Notes: generated from the letters alone by a model not told the origin. A stretch of DNA of 64,000 bases from JAGQPD01 sp020426865 (GCA_041399065.1 JAWKTN010000002.1:62001-126000); one strand, 5' to 3'. Counted from the stretch's first letter, positions 37,710-46,876 are shown. A program made the numbers and translations.

Positions 37710-38021
37710 GCTCCTGAGTGGAAAAGAATCCCTACCCGGAAGCATGCGCGCAGATGGTCGCTGACTAGCTCCCAGACGTTCCGTAGGGCCCGGAGCTCAA
37801 TCGTCGCAGACGACGTGACCTGGTAGCCTGCCGCGCTCGCTGACGTCATCCAGCAAGGAATCACAAGCTTTCGTCCCGACAGGTCTTGAATACTCAAGGA
37901 AGTATCGGTGGACTTATACGGGCGAACGACTTTTACATCCTTGCCGCAGAGTGGATGAAATGGGTAGTACACCCGCACCACGCGTGCGTTCGCACTTGGG
38001 GGGTTATGTGGTACTATGCAG
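37706..38021 (-). pseudogene. DUF5372-like protein of the serine-recombinase cassette, 5' end lost
   Basis: The frame reads RVVRVYYPFHPLCGKDVKVV and continues to IQDLSGRKLVIPCWMTSASAA, then stops at TGA 37706-37708. This resembles DUF5372 ('RVTHPFHPLfGreFelv'), a small protein regularly encoded before recombinase genes. The start codon is missing because the sequence turns into IS91 copy B at about 38022. Confidence 0.65.
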
Positions 38022-39239
38022 CCATCCCCATATCCACACGATCGTGACAGTTGGCGGTCTCTCGGTGGACGAGAACCGATGGGTGACGGTGGCGGCGGAC
38101 AGCATGTTCGCGCGGGAAGAGGTGGCGGAGCGGTTCCGCGAGTTGTTTGTGGCGGGCGTGCGGCAATTGTATCGTCGGCAGCAGTTGACGCTGCCATCGG
38201 ACATGAAATGGATTGGCGGCGAGGAGGAACTGGAGCGTTGGCTGGCGTGGACGCAGCAAAAACCATGGCAAGCGAACGTGCAGACGGCGCCACCGCACTG
38301 TCAGGGCCCGGAAGCGGTCGTCAAGTATCTGGCGGGATATGTGGTCGGATCGGCGATTCGTGACAGCCGCATCCTGCGTCACGACGGCCGGTGCGTGGTG
38401 ATTCGCGTGAAAAACTATCGCACCGGTCAATACGAAGAGTTGCCGATGACAGGCGAGGACTTTGTCGAGCGATTCGCCTTACACATCGTGCCGCGAGGAT
38501 TCCTGCGCGTGCGATACGTGGGGCTCTTCAGTGCCCAGCGACGTGCCGCGCGATTGGCCAAGTGCCGCGTGCTGTGCGGCCTTCCATTTCCGAGCGAATC
38601 TGGCAACGCTGCTGATCAACCACGTGCGGATTCGGCGGAAGAGGAAACGGTCGAGCAACAAGAGCAAGAGGAAACGCCAACGCGTGAGCCGTACGCACCG
38701 GACTGTCGTCGCTGTGCGATGCCTGGGATGCAATCGCTGGGGCGGATGACGGTGCAAGCCACCAACTGGTTCGTGGCGGGCCTGCTTGCCTTTCACAGGC
38801 AAGTCTTTACGCAGCTGTCGACGCTCGACGATTGCCACACGTACTTCCCCTTGATGGACGTGTCGCTCGACGGCCTACCGGCAATGGAAGACCCCATCGA
38901 AGTCCAGTTCGGCCCGCTCTGTGAAGGACTGATTCCCGACATATGACGCCAGGCACTCGTGACATCCTGATCCAACCTATTGTTCGTTGCTGGAAACGAC
39001 GAGTAGCGATGACGGTGCGCGCGGTGGGCGGCGATCATGCGCCAACCGCGCGTCACATGAGAGAAAGCGTGACCATGTCGCGGTGGACATCTCGCTCCAA
39101 CAGCGTGCCGCGCTTACCCAGCCTCACAAATCCCCTCTACTGAGCTACGAGCAAGCCTTTCTCGGCTTATAGGCTCCAAGCATCAACGCCACGAATCCGT
39201 CCGCACCTGCGCCGGTCAGGCTGTCAATCGCTCTTCATT
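38022..39239 (+). mobile_element. IS91-family element, 5'-truncated (copy B)
   Basis: The homology starts at the HUH motif (HPHIHTIVTVGG). The remaining transposase frame is intact to IPDI and stop at 38944-38946, but the N-terminal ~195 codons are lost, so it is inactive. The 3' end finishes at CTCTTCATT (39239), here followed by GCAC rather than GAAC. It stands downstream of the tip 1/LRR pair, in opposite orientation to it. Confidence 0.92.
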
Positions 39240-39426
39240 GCACGGCACTTTTTAGGTGTTCACGGCGTTGGCGGCTTAGCGACTGCCCCGGATGTTCGTC
39301 CTTCCACTTCGCAGACAATTCAAATTGACGAATGACTTCGTCCCACTTCTCATTTTCAAACGCTTGCACACACAGCCTTCCGGAAGCTAGGTCCAGAGGG
39401 CCAAAAAGACCGCAAACAAGCTTAGC
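39235..39426 (-). pseudogene. unidentified gene fragment cut by IS91 copy B
   Basis: About 63 codons are open (VCGLFGPLDLASGRLCVQAF, then NEKWDEVIRQFELSAKWKDE) with a stop formed inside the IS91 end and an upstream in-frame TAA at 39427. The composition looks coding, but no family is recognised. It is probably the tail of a displaced immunity or tip gene. Confidence 0.4.
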
Positions 39427-39495
39427 TTATATTCTTACACGAATCTGCTCCGTACCCTTCATGCCGCAATGGATAGGCAGTCACCAAATTGTCAT

Positions 39496-40545
39496 TCATG
39501 GCAAACGGGAAATGTAGGCCTCCGGCAACAGCGACTGAAGACGGCTGGCATCTACTTCGTCAAATCGCTCCGATGGGACGGAAACATACTCGAGAGCCTG
39601 TATTTTACCAAGCTCTTCGATGACGGCTGGTGTCAGTCGCGTCCCATACATGTTCACGGCCACCAGTTCTGTACACTTTCGCAGGTAAATTGCCACGTCG
39701 TCCGTGATCTGAGTTCCAGACAGATTCAATTCCGTTAAGTAGGGCAACTTGCACAGTAGGCACACACCGGCGTCAGTGAGGTGCGTGCGCGCGACGTTGA
39801 GTTTCTTTATCGAGGAGATTTGCGAAATGACCACGGCGGATTTGTCCGTGATTCTCGTACCCTCAATTGAGAGCCGCTCACCTGCAAAGCTTGCACCCAG
39901 ATTCTTGACACCTTCGTCAGATATGACTGTGTCATTTAGACTAAGGTCGCGCAATGACGTTAGCTGGCGTAACTCGCTCATGTCCGCGTCGGTGACACCA
40001 GATGCGGCAAGATCCAGCCGTCGTAGGCTCTTCAATTGGCCAAGCGATCCCAAACCTCCGGAAACTGTGGTACTAAGTTGCTCCAGATTCTCAAGTGAGT
40101 CAATTCTTTTAAACCCGTCACCGGTGACACATGTAAGGGAAACATCTAGCTCTCGCAAGTTGCGGCACGTCACAATAGCATTCATGCCTTCGTTGCCAAG
40201 ATCGCAGTTTGGCGCCGAAAGATGAACGAGAAAAAGAGATAGCTTTAATTGCTGCGCCGCGAGATCGGGACTTGTACAATCATGCAAGTGGGCTTCCGTT
40301 ATGTGCCCGTCGGCGTCGGTCACGACGACGGCGCCCATCTCGGAGAGAATTTTGGCAATCTCGCGTTCGTTACGGGGCATCGGTTCACCTACGCAACCTA
40401 CGGAAAACAGGATGGAAAATGCGATAAGTCGAACATCGACTAATCGCAGTGCTGCAATTATTACATGACCGAGAGAGATCTCACTTTTACTCCATTCGGA
40501 ATCTGCAGCCGTGAGTATCAATATTGTATCGCTCGAATCTTCCAT
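39496..40545 (-). CDS. leucine-rich repeat protein, candidate RHS immunity protein
   Basis: From ATG 40545 the product is 349 aa. Residues about 37-51 form a hydrophobic segment ending SILFSVGC, a possible lipobox. From about residue 125 it is a run of ~24-residue leucine-rich repeats of the cysteine-containing/GALA-like type (SLRRLDLAASGVTDADMSEL, KKLNVARTHLTDAGV, LTELNLSGTQITDD). Its start overlaps the end of displaced tip 1 by 59 bp, so the pair is coupled. LRR proteins bind protein partners, which fits an immunity role by position, but no direct evidence exists. The start could be later; no strong ribosome site decides it. Confidence 0.75.
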   Translation of the reverse strand: MEDSSDTILILTAADSEWSKSEISLGHVIIAALRLVDVRLIAFSILFSVGCVGEPMPRNEREIAKILSEMGAVVVTDADGHITEAHLHDCTSPDLAAQQLKLSLFLVHLSAPNCDLGNEGMNAIVTCRNLRELDVSLTCVTGDGFKRIDSLENLEQLSTTVSGGLGSLGQLKSLRRLDLAASGVTDADMSELRQLTSLRDLSLNDTVISDEGVKNLGASFAGERLSIEGTRITDKSAVVISQISSIKKLNVARTHLTDAGVCLLCKLPYLTELNLSGTQITDDVAIYLRKCTELVAVNMYGTRLTPAVIEELGKIQALEYVSVPSERFDEVDASRLQSLLPEAYISRLP

Positions 40546-41476
40546 ACGCTTTACTCGTATTTACGTCCAGAATATCAGTGATAAACCCTGCCGCTTCGGG
40601 CACTTGTGAGAACACGTGCTCCTCTACAAGGTCGGCCATGACGAAGTCCCGTTCAATTTCGAAAAACGCACCTTTGATACCACCTCCTTCGTACCAACCC
40701 CGTCCGCTCGCGCCTTTAACACCATTCTGAACAAACAGCAATACCGAAAGTCCCCCAGCAAAATATTTAAGCGAGGAGCGACGCGATAATGCCAACAACC
40801 TCTGCAACCGGCTTTTCTCCAACGCAGCAACTGCATTCCATGCTTTTTGTGCTCTGGCTGATAGCTTTACGTTATCGCCATTGACGAACTTACGCACTAG
40901 CGACTTTATTTCTCTTGCGTCCAAGTCGGCATCCTGCATCTTGAACAGCGTTGCCACTTCAACCGATTTGACGAAACCTGCCCGCCAAGCCCAAGCCGTC
41001 TCAAAGAGCTTCGCGTTCTTTTCGAAGAATTTTCTGTATTTGCTATTGCATACCTGTCCCTTGGAGATCAATTCCCCAAAATCAGCCGCAAGCGTGACGC
41101 TTAGCTTCTTACCGCGACTGAATTCATCTATGAACTTAGTAAGCAGTTCCTTGACAGCTGAATTGTATTCACTATGCTTAACTCGATTAAAGCCATCAAT
41201 CCCATCCGCAACCCATGTGTCGTAACCGTGGTAATACGGCAGTTCGCCAGTATAGAATCTATCGAAAAAGAAAAGTGCATCTTCATCAAGAAGATTTCTT
41301 AGTGCCAAGAAGACTTCTCGTGGAATCCAATGGTGGCCGACGGCCAACCCACTTGGATCTACGAAGTCAATTGTGGCATTCCCTACATACGTCGTCAGAT
41401 TCGCATCCCCACCCGCAAACCCGATCGGATCCTCGCTGATCCAGCGTCCGGTTTTGCTGTCGTACCATCTGTGCAT
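40487..41476 (-). CDS. displaced RHS C-terminal tip 1 with HH-type nuclease-like motif
   Basis: The frame opens with HRWYDSKTGRWISEDPIGFA and GDANLTTYVGN, the RHS core end. PSGLAVGHHWIPREVF follows directly. A GHH/HH-x-IP motif right after the core is typical of HNH/endonuclease VII-fold toxin tips (GHH class), so a DNase toxin is a reasonable inference. The remaining ~250 residues (FFDRFYTGELPYYHGY...LVEEHVFSQVPEAAGFITDIL) are not recognised. No RHS repeats precede it. The intact tyrosine-recombinase gene ends 173 bp upstream on the same strand; the LRR gene overlaps its end. Base composition is AT-richer than the host. Confidence 0.85.
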   Translation of the reverse strand: MHRWYDSKTGRWISEDPIGFAGGDANLTTYVGNATIDFVDPSGLAVGHHWIPREVFLALRNLLDEDALFFFDRFYTGELPYYHGYDTWVADGIDGFNRVKHSEYNSAVKELLTKFIDEFSRGKKLSVTLAADFGELISKGQVCNSKYRKFFEKNAKLFETAWAWRAGFVKSVEVATLFKMQDADLDAREIKSLVRKFVNGDNVKLSARAQKAWNAVAALEKSRLQRLLALSRRSSLKYFAGGLSVLLFVQNGVKGASGRGWYEGGGIKGAFFEIERDFVMADLVEEHVFSQVPEAAGFITDILDVNTSKAYGRFERYNIDTHGCRFRME

Positions 41477-41649
41477 TGCCCACTGCCAGATGTGCGGTAG
41501 GGAGGTCTCCAGGAGTGGTCCAGGGCGAATGCGCTGTTGATCGTGCGTTTATCTTGTCAAAGAACATGCATGACACACTGATGCGTCTGCGTGGCCAGTC
41601 CAAGCTCCCGCACGGGTGCGCGAGAGCTGACTGGCCGATCACAACTATT
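41477..41649. other. conserved spacer between recombinase and RHS tip (copy 1)
   Basis: The 173-bp spacer is homologous to 34307-34469, including CTTGTCAAAGAACATGCATG. The proximal part next to the tip carries a small block unlike copy 2. It is a candidate recombination region. Confidence 0.6.
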
Positions 41650-42726
41650 CTATTCCATCGACCGGGTCGTGTCTTCTCCGGGGCGAGAATCGCTCGAATC
41701 GATGGGATTCGCCGAGGTGTCCTCCGACTTACTGGCCTTTGCCGGGCGGTTGGCGGGATGTGTCTGATCGTGCACTTGCTTGAGGTGCTGAATGCTGACG
41801 TGCGTGTAGATCTGCGTTGTCGTCAGGCTGGAATGACCAAGTAGTGATTGCAACGAACGCAGGTCCGCGCCATGCTCCAACATCAACGTGGCAGTTGTGT
41901 GCCGAAACAAGTGGCAGCTGCCCGTGGTGTTGTCCGTAGCACCGCGGATGTAAGTGGCAATCAAGTTCGATAGGTTTGACGCCCCAAACGGTTTGCCGTG
42001 GCAAGAGACAAATAGCCGCGATGTATTTCTGGCACGCACGGAATTTACAAGTGCCGGACGTGCCCGTTCGAGATAGGCCGTAAGCCATTGCAGAGCGCGC
42101 GGTCCCACTGGGACCGTCCGGTCCTTGCCCCCCTTGCCATGCCGAATCGTGATCACACCCCGCTCGTGGTCCACGTCATAGACGTCCAACCCAATCAACT
42201 CGGCGCGACGCATCGCCGTGGAATAGAGTACCTCCAACATCGCGCGGTCACGCAGCCCGAGGGCGGTCGTCACGTCGGCGCCATTGAGAATCCGCTCGAC
42301 TTCGTCGATCGACAAGATCCGCTTGGGTAATCGTTGCGGCTCGCGTGGCAACTCGAGATCCAGTGCAGGATTCACGTCCGTCAACTTTTCGTGGACCAGA
42401 TAGCGGAACCACGATCGAATCGGTACCAGTAACGAGACCTGAGTGTTGAAGCGCAACGGTTTGCCCGTCCGCCCACTGCGATAGTGATACAAATACCGCT
42501 GGTAACTCTGCACCACTTCGCGGGTGATCTCCGGCAACGTGGTTACGCCACGCTGGTCGCACCAGGTGAGAAAACGTTTCAAATACGTTCGCCGCAACTG
42601 GATCGTGGCCGCTGACATGTGTCGCACTTGCATGTGATGCACGAAGCGCGCGACCAGTGACTCTAGCGATGGGTCGTCAGATGGATTGCCTGGAGAAGAA
42701 AGGGATGGATCTTTAGCTTTCGTCAT
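41650..42726 (-). CDS. tyrosine recombinase/integrase (XerC/D-like)
   Basis: The start is ATG 42726 (AAGGAG ten bases upstream), giving 358 aa. The N-terminal SAM-like core-binding domain is at about 22-115 (HHMQVRHMSAATIQLRRTYLKRFLTWC), the catalytic domain at about 140-330. Catalytic residues are visible: Arg in STAMRRAELIGLD, Lys in HGKGGKDRTVPVG, HLFRH, LGHSS and Tyr in QIYTHV. It should cut and rejoin DNA at specific sites. It lies between displaced tip 1 (downstream, same strand) and the ATPase gene (upstream, same strand). A truncated copy stands in the same position relative to tip 2. Confidence 0.93.
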   Translation of the reverse strand: MTKAKDPSLSSPGNPSDDPSLESLVARFVHHMQVRHMSAATIQLRRTYLKRFLTWCDQRGVTTLPEITREVVQSYQRYLYHYRSGRTGKPLRFNTQVSLLVPIRSWFRYLVHEKLTDVNPALDLELPREPQRLPKRILSIDEVERILNGADVTTALGLRDRAMLEVLYSTAMRRAELIGLDVYDVDHERGVITIRHGKGGKDRTVPVGPRALQWLTAYLERARPALVNSVRARNTSRLFVSCHGKPFGASNLSNLIATYIRGATDNTTGSCHLFRHTTATLMLEHGADLRSLQSLLGHSSLTTTQIYTHVSIQHLKQVHDQTHPANRPAKASKSEDTSANPIDSSDSRPGEDTTRSME

Positions 42727-43009
42727 GACCGAAGGGCTCCTTGGAAAGAAGAATGGGAAACACGATGCTCGAAGCGGAGACAATCGCTAGCGTCGAGCAA
42801 GAACAAATGCAACAGGACCGGACCTGATACATGACACGTCGATGGCGTTCACCCGCCCATGGTTCCAGCTTTCCGAAATGTCCTCTGGTCGCGTTGGTTG
42901 GCGGCGACATCGATCACGAGAGACGTTTCCCGCGGCGAGAGGGGCAGGATCGCCAGTGGCTTTTTTTAAGGGGTGTGGACCGTTTTTCGGACCAAAACAG
43001 AGAAGGATC

Positions 43010-43043
43010 GACGTAACGTGCTGTGGCCACAGCACGTTACGTC
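43010..43043. repeat. perfect 34-bp palindrome between recombinase and ATPase genes
   Basis: Two 17-bp arms meet without a loop (GACGTAACGTGCTGTGG and its complement). It lies 107 bp past the ATPase stop, with no T-run after it, so it is not an ordinary rho-independent terminator. Next to it (43059-43104) are repeated ATCGAA motifs. The rest of 42727-43149 holds no gene. Confidence 0.93.
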
Positions 43044-43149
43044 ATTTCAGGCACCCCATCGAAAGGGCATCGAACGGCGATCGAATACCGATCGAACGGG
43101 CATCGTTTTGACCGGGCGAGTGATCGTTTTACCGCCACTGGGGGGCGAG

Positions 43150-44811
43150 TTATGCCACTTGCGTTTCGGCCAACTGCTCCAATTCGGCGAGCCCTAGTAA
43201 AAACCGTTCCCCCTGACGGCCTTCGCCGTCGTAAAGCAGTTGGTACTCGCGCTGGTTTCGCGCACCAGTGCGATACGCCAGAATGTATTCCAACTCGACG
43301 AGCCGGGCCAGATGCCGTCGCAACTGAAAGTCGCCCCAGCCCAATTCCTCGCGCAACTGGCGTTGGGTAAAGCGGATCATCGAGCGTGGTTTGGCTTGGC
43401 GCTCGGCCCACTGGCCCACGCATTGGTCGATGCGGAGCAGCAAGTGCCGTGTCTGTGGCAGTAGTTCGGTCAGGCTCTGGCCCATCACCTCGCTAGCCAG
43501 GCGATTGGCCAGGGCCACGTCCTCGAGTGTGGCCTCGATGTATTCCACCGTCTGGCCGGCGACCTGCCGCGACTTGCGGGGACGCTGATACTGGTGCAAC
43601 ACGGCACTGGCGGCGATTAAGGTCATGTACTTGTCGTGGTCGCGGCGCATCCGGGTCTGGTCGTGGCGGAACTGCAATTGACCGGCGTAAGGAATAACGA
43701 CCGGCAGCGGCTCGAGCACGCGGTGGATGTCATGATGCTGCTTTCGAATCGCATCACGAGCGTCGGCTTGCGTTTGGCCGTCAAGCGTAAACGCCGTGCG
43801 CTGGTGCGATTGGATCGCGGCGGTCTGTTCGGGGCTTTCATTGACATGCAGCGTTACGCAGCGGTTTTGTAGTTCCGCATCGGGTTGTTCGGCGGTGGTG
43901 GTGAGGAACATCATCACGGGCCCTTCCACCGAATATTGTTCGGTCTGTTGCCGGCCGGTGTTTCCATTGCGGCCTGCGGCCGCAATCGTCAACCGCCCGT
44001 CGCTTTGCAATAGTTTCAGCGCATAGCTGGCCTGGGCGATTCCTTCTTCTTCGGCGACCGCCAGGATCTTGTGGCGCAGCGAGCGCTGGCCCATGTAGTA
44101 GAGCGACTGGCCGGTCATGGCGGAATAACGGGTAAACGCTTCGACGGGCATGAAGTGGAGCGTGGCATCCATGAGCGAAGTCTTTCCGGCGGCACTACCG
44201 CTTTGGATCAGCAGCGCCAGCGGCTTGGGCAACAATCGCGAGACGCAGGCCAGGTAGCAGACCAGCTTATTGGTCTCTTCGCCGACCAGTCCGCACCGCG
44301 CGTAGTCGTCGAGGATGCGTTGCGTGAGCTGTGGAGAACGCAGGTACTGGATCGCCGCTTGCCGCTCTTTGAGCGTCAGTTCGACGGGGGCCGTTTCGGT
44401 GCGCAAGGCGGCTTCGATCTGTTCGCGCTGCAGATCTTCCAGCTTTAGCAGCAGTCTTCCCAGATCACGCTTGACCGTGGCTTCTTCCACAAACAGTTCG
44501 GCGGCGGTGGCCTGGATAAAGGACGCGCGGGACTTGGCCTTGCAAAGGTCGAGCGTGTCCATGTGCACGAGATCGTCGCGGTGAGCCAGAATATTGACAC
44601 GCAGTTGGTGAGTGCTGAGGTTCTTCTCCAGGCCCCGCACGCGGTAGTGGCGCGTATCGATGTGAATATGAACCTCCTGGTCGCGGACTTCGCACTCCAC
44701 TTCGGCGGCCGATGGTTTTGATGGTGATGGTGATGGCGGTTGCGATGGTGATGTGGTGGTCGCGGGTTGATGGGCGCGTACCGTGGGCGCGGACTTTTTA
44801 CGACGTGGCAT
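43150..44811 (-). CDS. AAA-type ATPase resembling the C-terminal half of a primase-helicase
   Basis: The 553-aa protein has a low-complexity T/P/S start, then a conserved block (HYRVRGLEKNLSTHQLRVNI, later VKRDLGRLLLKLEDLQREQIEAAL). The ATPase core has Walker A GSAAGKTSLMDA (about 210-221) and a Walker-B-like KILAVAEEEG. A winged-helix-like C-terminus follows (FTQRQLREELGWGDFQLRRHLARLVELEYIL). Longer relatives carry CHC2 zinc and Toprim primase domains before this block; they are absent here, and upstream DNA is IS91. It may be a complete helicase-loader-like protein or a remnant. Ribosome site GGGGAGAA precedes the ATG. Confidence 0.75.
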   Translation of the reverse strand: MPRRKKSAPTVRAHQPATTTSPSQPPSPSPSKPSAAEVECEVRDQEVHIHIDTRHYRVRGLEKNLSTHQLRVNILAHRDDLVHMDTLDLCKAKSRASFIQATAAELFVEEATVKRDLGRLLLKLEDLQREQIEAALRTETAPVELTLKERQAAIQYLRSPQLTQRILDDYARCGLVGEETNKLVCYLACVSRLLPKPLALLIQSGSAAGKTSLMDATLHFMPVEAFTRYSAMTGQSLYYMGQRSLRHKILAVAEEEGIAQASYALKLLQSDGRLTIAAAGRNGNTGRQQTEQYSVEGPVMMFLTTTAEQPDAELQNRCVTLHVNESPEQTAAIQSHQRTAFTLDGQTQADARDAIRKQHHDIHRVLEPLPVVIPYAGQLQFRHDQTRMRRDHDKYMTLIAASAVLHQYQRPRKSRQVAGQTVEYIEATLEDVALANRLASEVMGQSLTELLPQTRHLLLRIDQCVGQWAERQAKPRSMIRFTQRQLREELGWGDFQLRRHLARLVELEYILAYRTGARNQREYQLLYDGEGRQGERFLLGLAELEQLAETQVA

Positions 44812-45077
44812 GGAGATTCTCCCCTCGATGGATTAGTAAGCAGGTAGCAGCAACAGGCAAAGGCCCGATCCAGGCCGCCAGCGGCCTGGCCTCAACAGGT
44901 GGTCCGAAACGTCAGACCAAAGATAGAAAAACCACTGCGAGGATCCCTGCAGTGTCGAGCATGACAGATGACCCAGGAAGCTGACAAGTGGGGGTGACCG
45001 CCGTTCGTCGTACCTCCTGAAAAGATTGTGCGATGACGTGGGAGAGATTGCCGGTCCAGTAAACCGGATAAGCTGCT

Positions 45078-46583
45078 ATGCTGCAGGCTTGTCGAATCAA
45101 GGTCAAGTCATGGATCGAGCAACCAGCCGTAGCGCCAAGGAAGGCCCCTTTGTCTCCAGAGATTCCGAGCGGCTGCTTGATGCCCCATCCAGGGGACGGG
45201 TGTGGTCCGACCGTGCGGGAGGTCTTGCAACGCCACGCCCCGGGAGTTATCCGGGCGTTCCCACCTCGGACGTCGTTCGACAAACTCTACGTGCTGCGAC
45301 AATTGACGGAGTGTCGCACCGGGCTGCATGGTTCGCATGCGTGGCACTGCCGTTGGTGTGGCCACTCGCAAATCAGCCACAACGGTTGCAACAATCGTCA
45401 TTGTGCCTCGTGCGGCCAGCGGAAGCGGTTGGAGTGGGTCGACCGGATTCTAGGGTGGTCGTTGCCGATCGACTATCTGCACTGCGTGGTCACGTTGCCG
45501 CACGAATTCATTCCGTTGATCCTGGCCAACGACAATGCGATGTACCGCCTGTTCTTTGCGTGTGTCGGGCGGACCTTGCGGGAACTGGCGTTGGAAAAGC
45601 ATGGGGCGCAGGTGGGTGTGGTGATGGTGCTGCATAGCTGGGGACAACGCATGAACGCCCATCCCCATATCCACACGATCGTGACAGTTGGCGGTCTCTC
45701 GGTGGACGAGAACCGATGGGTGACGGTGGCGGCGGACAGCATGTTCGCGCGGGAAGAGGTGTCGCAGCGGTTCCGCAAGTTGTTTGTGGCGGGCGTGCGG
45801 CAATTGTATCGTCGGCAGCAGTTGACGCTGCCATCGGACATGAAATGGATTGGCGGCGAGGAGGAACTGGAGCGTTGGCTGGAGTGGACACAGCAAAAAC
45901 CATGGCAAGCGAACGTGCAGACGGCGCCACCGCACTGTCAGGGTCCGGAAGCGGTTGTCAAGTATCTGGCGGGATATGTGGTCGGATCAGCGATTCGTGA
46001 CAGCCGCATCCTGCGTCACGACGGCCGGTGCGTGGTGATTCGCGTGAAAAACTATCGCACCGGTCAATACGAAGAGTTGCCGATGACAGGCGAGGACTTT
46101 GTCGAGCGATTCGCCTTACACATCTTGCCGCGAGGATTCCTGCGAGTGCGATATGTGGGGCTCTTCAGTGCCCAGCGACGTGCCGCGCGATTGGCCAAGT
46201 GCCGCGTGCTGTGCGGCCTTCCATTGCCGAGCGAATCTGGCAACGCTGCTGATCAACCACGTGCGGATTCGGCGGAAGAGGAAACGGTCGAGCAACAAGA
46301 GCAAGAGGAGGCGCCAACGCGCGAGCCGTACGCACCGGACTGTCGTCGCTGTGCGATGCCTGGGATGCAATCGCTGGGGCGGATGACGGTGCAAGCCACC
46401 AACTGGTTCGTGGCGGGCCTGCTTGCCTTTCACAGGCAAGTCTTTACGCAGCTGTCGACGCTCGACGATTGCCACACGTACTTCCCCTTGATGGACGTGT
46501 CGCTCGACGGACTACCGGCAATGGAAGACCCCATCGAAGTCCAGTTCGGCCCGCTCTGTGAAGGACTGATTCCCGACATATGA
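45078..46583 (+). CDS. IS91-family Y2 (HUH) transposase
   Basis: The 501-aa protein (MPHPGDG at 45180 is an alternative start) has the zinc-binding domain CRWCGHSQISHNGCNNRHCASC (four Cys pairs plus His; about 92-113). The HUH motif is HPHIHTIV (about 195-202) and the tyrosine motif YLAGYVVGSAIRDSRI (about 295) carries two Tyr, followed by ILPRGFLRVRYVGLFS as in IS91/IS801. It nicks one strand and transposes by rolling-circle replication from ori at its 3' side. An acidic insert EEETVEQQEQEE is specific to this group. All key residues are present, so it is probably active and could mobilise the truncated copies A, B, D and E. Confidence 0.93.
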   Translation: MLQACRIKVKSWIEQPAVAPRKAPLSPEIPSGCLMPHPGDGCGPTVREVLQRHAPGVIRAFPPRTSFDKLYVLRQLTECRTGLHGSHAWHCRWCGHSQISHNGCNNRHCASCGQRKRLEWVDRILGWSLPIDYLHCVVTLPHEFIPLILANDNAMYRLFFACVGRTLRELALEKHGAQVGVVMVLHSWGQRMNAHPHIHTIVTVGGLSVDENRWVTVAADSMFAREEVSQRFRKLFVAGVRQLYRRQQLTLPSDMKWIGGEEELERWLEWTQQKPWQANVQTAPPHCQGPEAVVKYLAGYVVGSAIRDSRILRHDGRCVVIRVKNYRTGQYEELPMTGEDFVERFALHILPRGFLRVRYVGLFSAQRRAARLAKCRVLCGLPLPSESGNAADQPRADSAEEETVEQQEQEEAPTREPYAPDCRRCAMPGMQSLGRMTVQATNWFVAGLLAFHRQVFTQLSTLDDCHTYFPLMDVSLDGLPAMEDPIEVQFGPLCEGLIPDI

Positions 46584-46876
46584 CGCCAGGCACTCGTGAC
46601 ATCCTGATCCAACCTATTGTTCGTTGCTGGAAACGACGAGTAGCGATGACGGTGCGCGCGGTGGGCCGCGATCATGCGCCAACCGCGCGTCACATGAGAG
46701 GAAGCGTGACTATGTCACGGACGAAATCTGGCTCAAACCGCGTGCCGTGCTTACCCAGCCTCACAAATCCCCTCTACTGAGCTACGAGCAAGCCTTTCTC
46801 GGCTTATAGGCTCCAAGCATCACCGCCACGAATCCGTCTGCACCTGCGCCAATCAGGCTGTCAATCGCTCTTCATT
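45078..46876 (+). mobile_element. IS91-family element, full-length transposase (copy C)
   Basis: This is the only copy with the whole transposase. The 3' (ori-type) end is at CTCTTCATT (46876) with GAAC next (46877-46880), the target preference of IS91. The 5' (ter) end cannot be fixed from this window because no second complete copy exists; it lies before 45078, within 44812-45077, which otherwise shows no gene. Confidence 0.9.

Noticed and set aside
43010..43043. Rho-independent terminator
   Set aside because: The 34-bp palindrome has no loop and no following T-run, and it is 107 bp past the nearest stop.
41650..44811. Prophage remnant
   Set aside because: A recombinase and an ATPase are present, but no capsid, terminase, tail or lysis gene is seen anywhere in the island.
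46580..46780. 66-aa frame after each IS91 transposase
   Set aside because: It is the conserved 3' non-coding end of the element; the frame is not kept in copies B, D and E at the protein level beyond what DNA identity gives.
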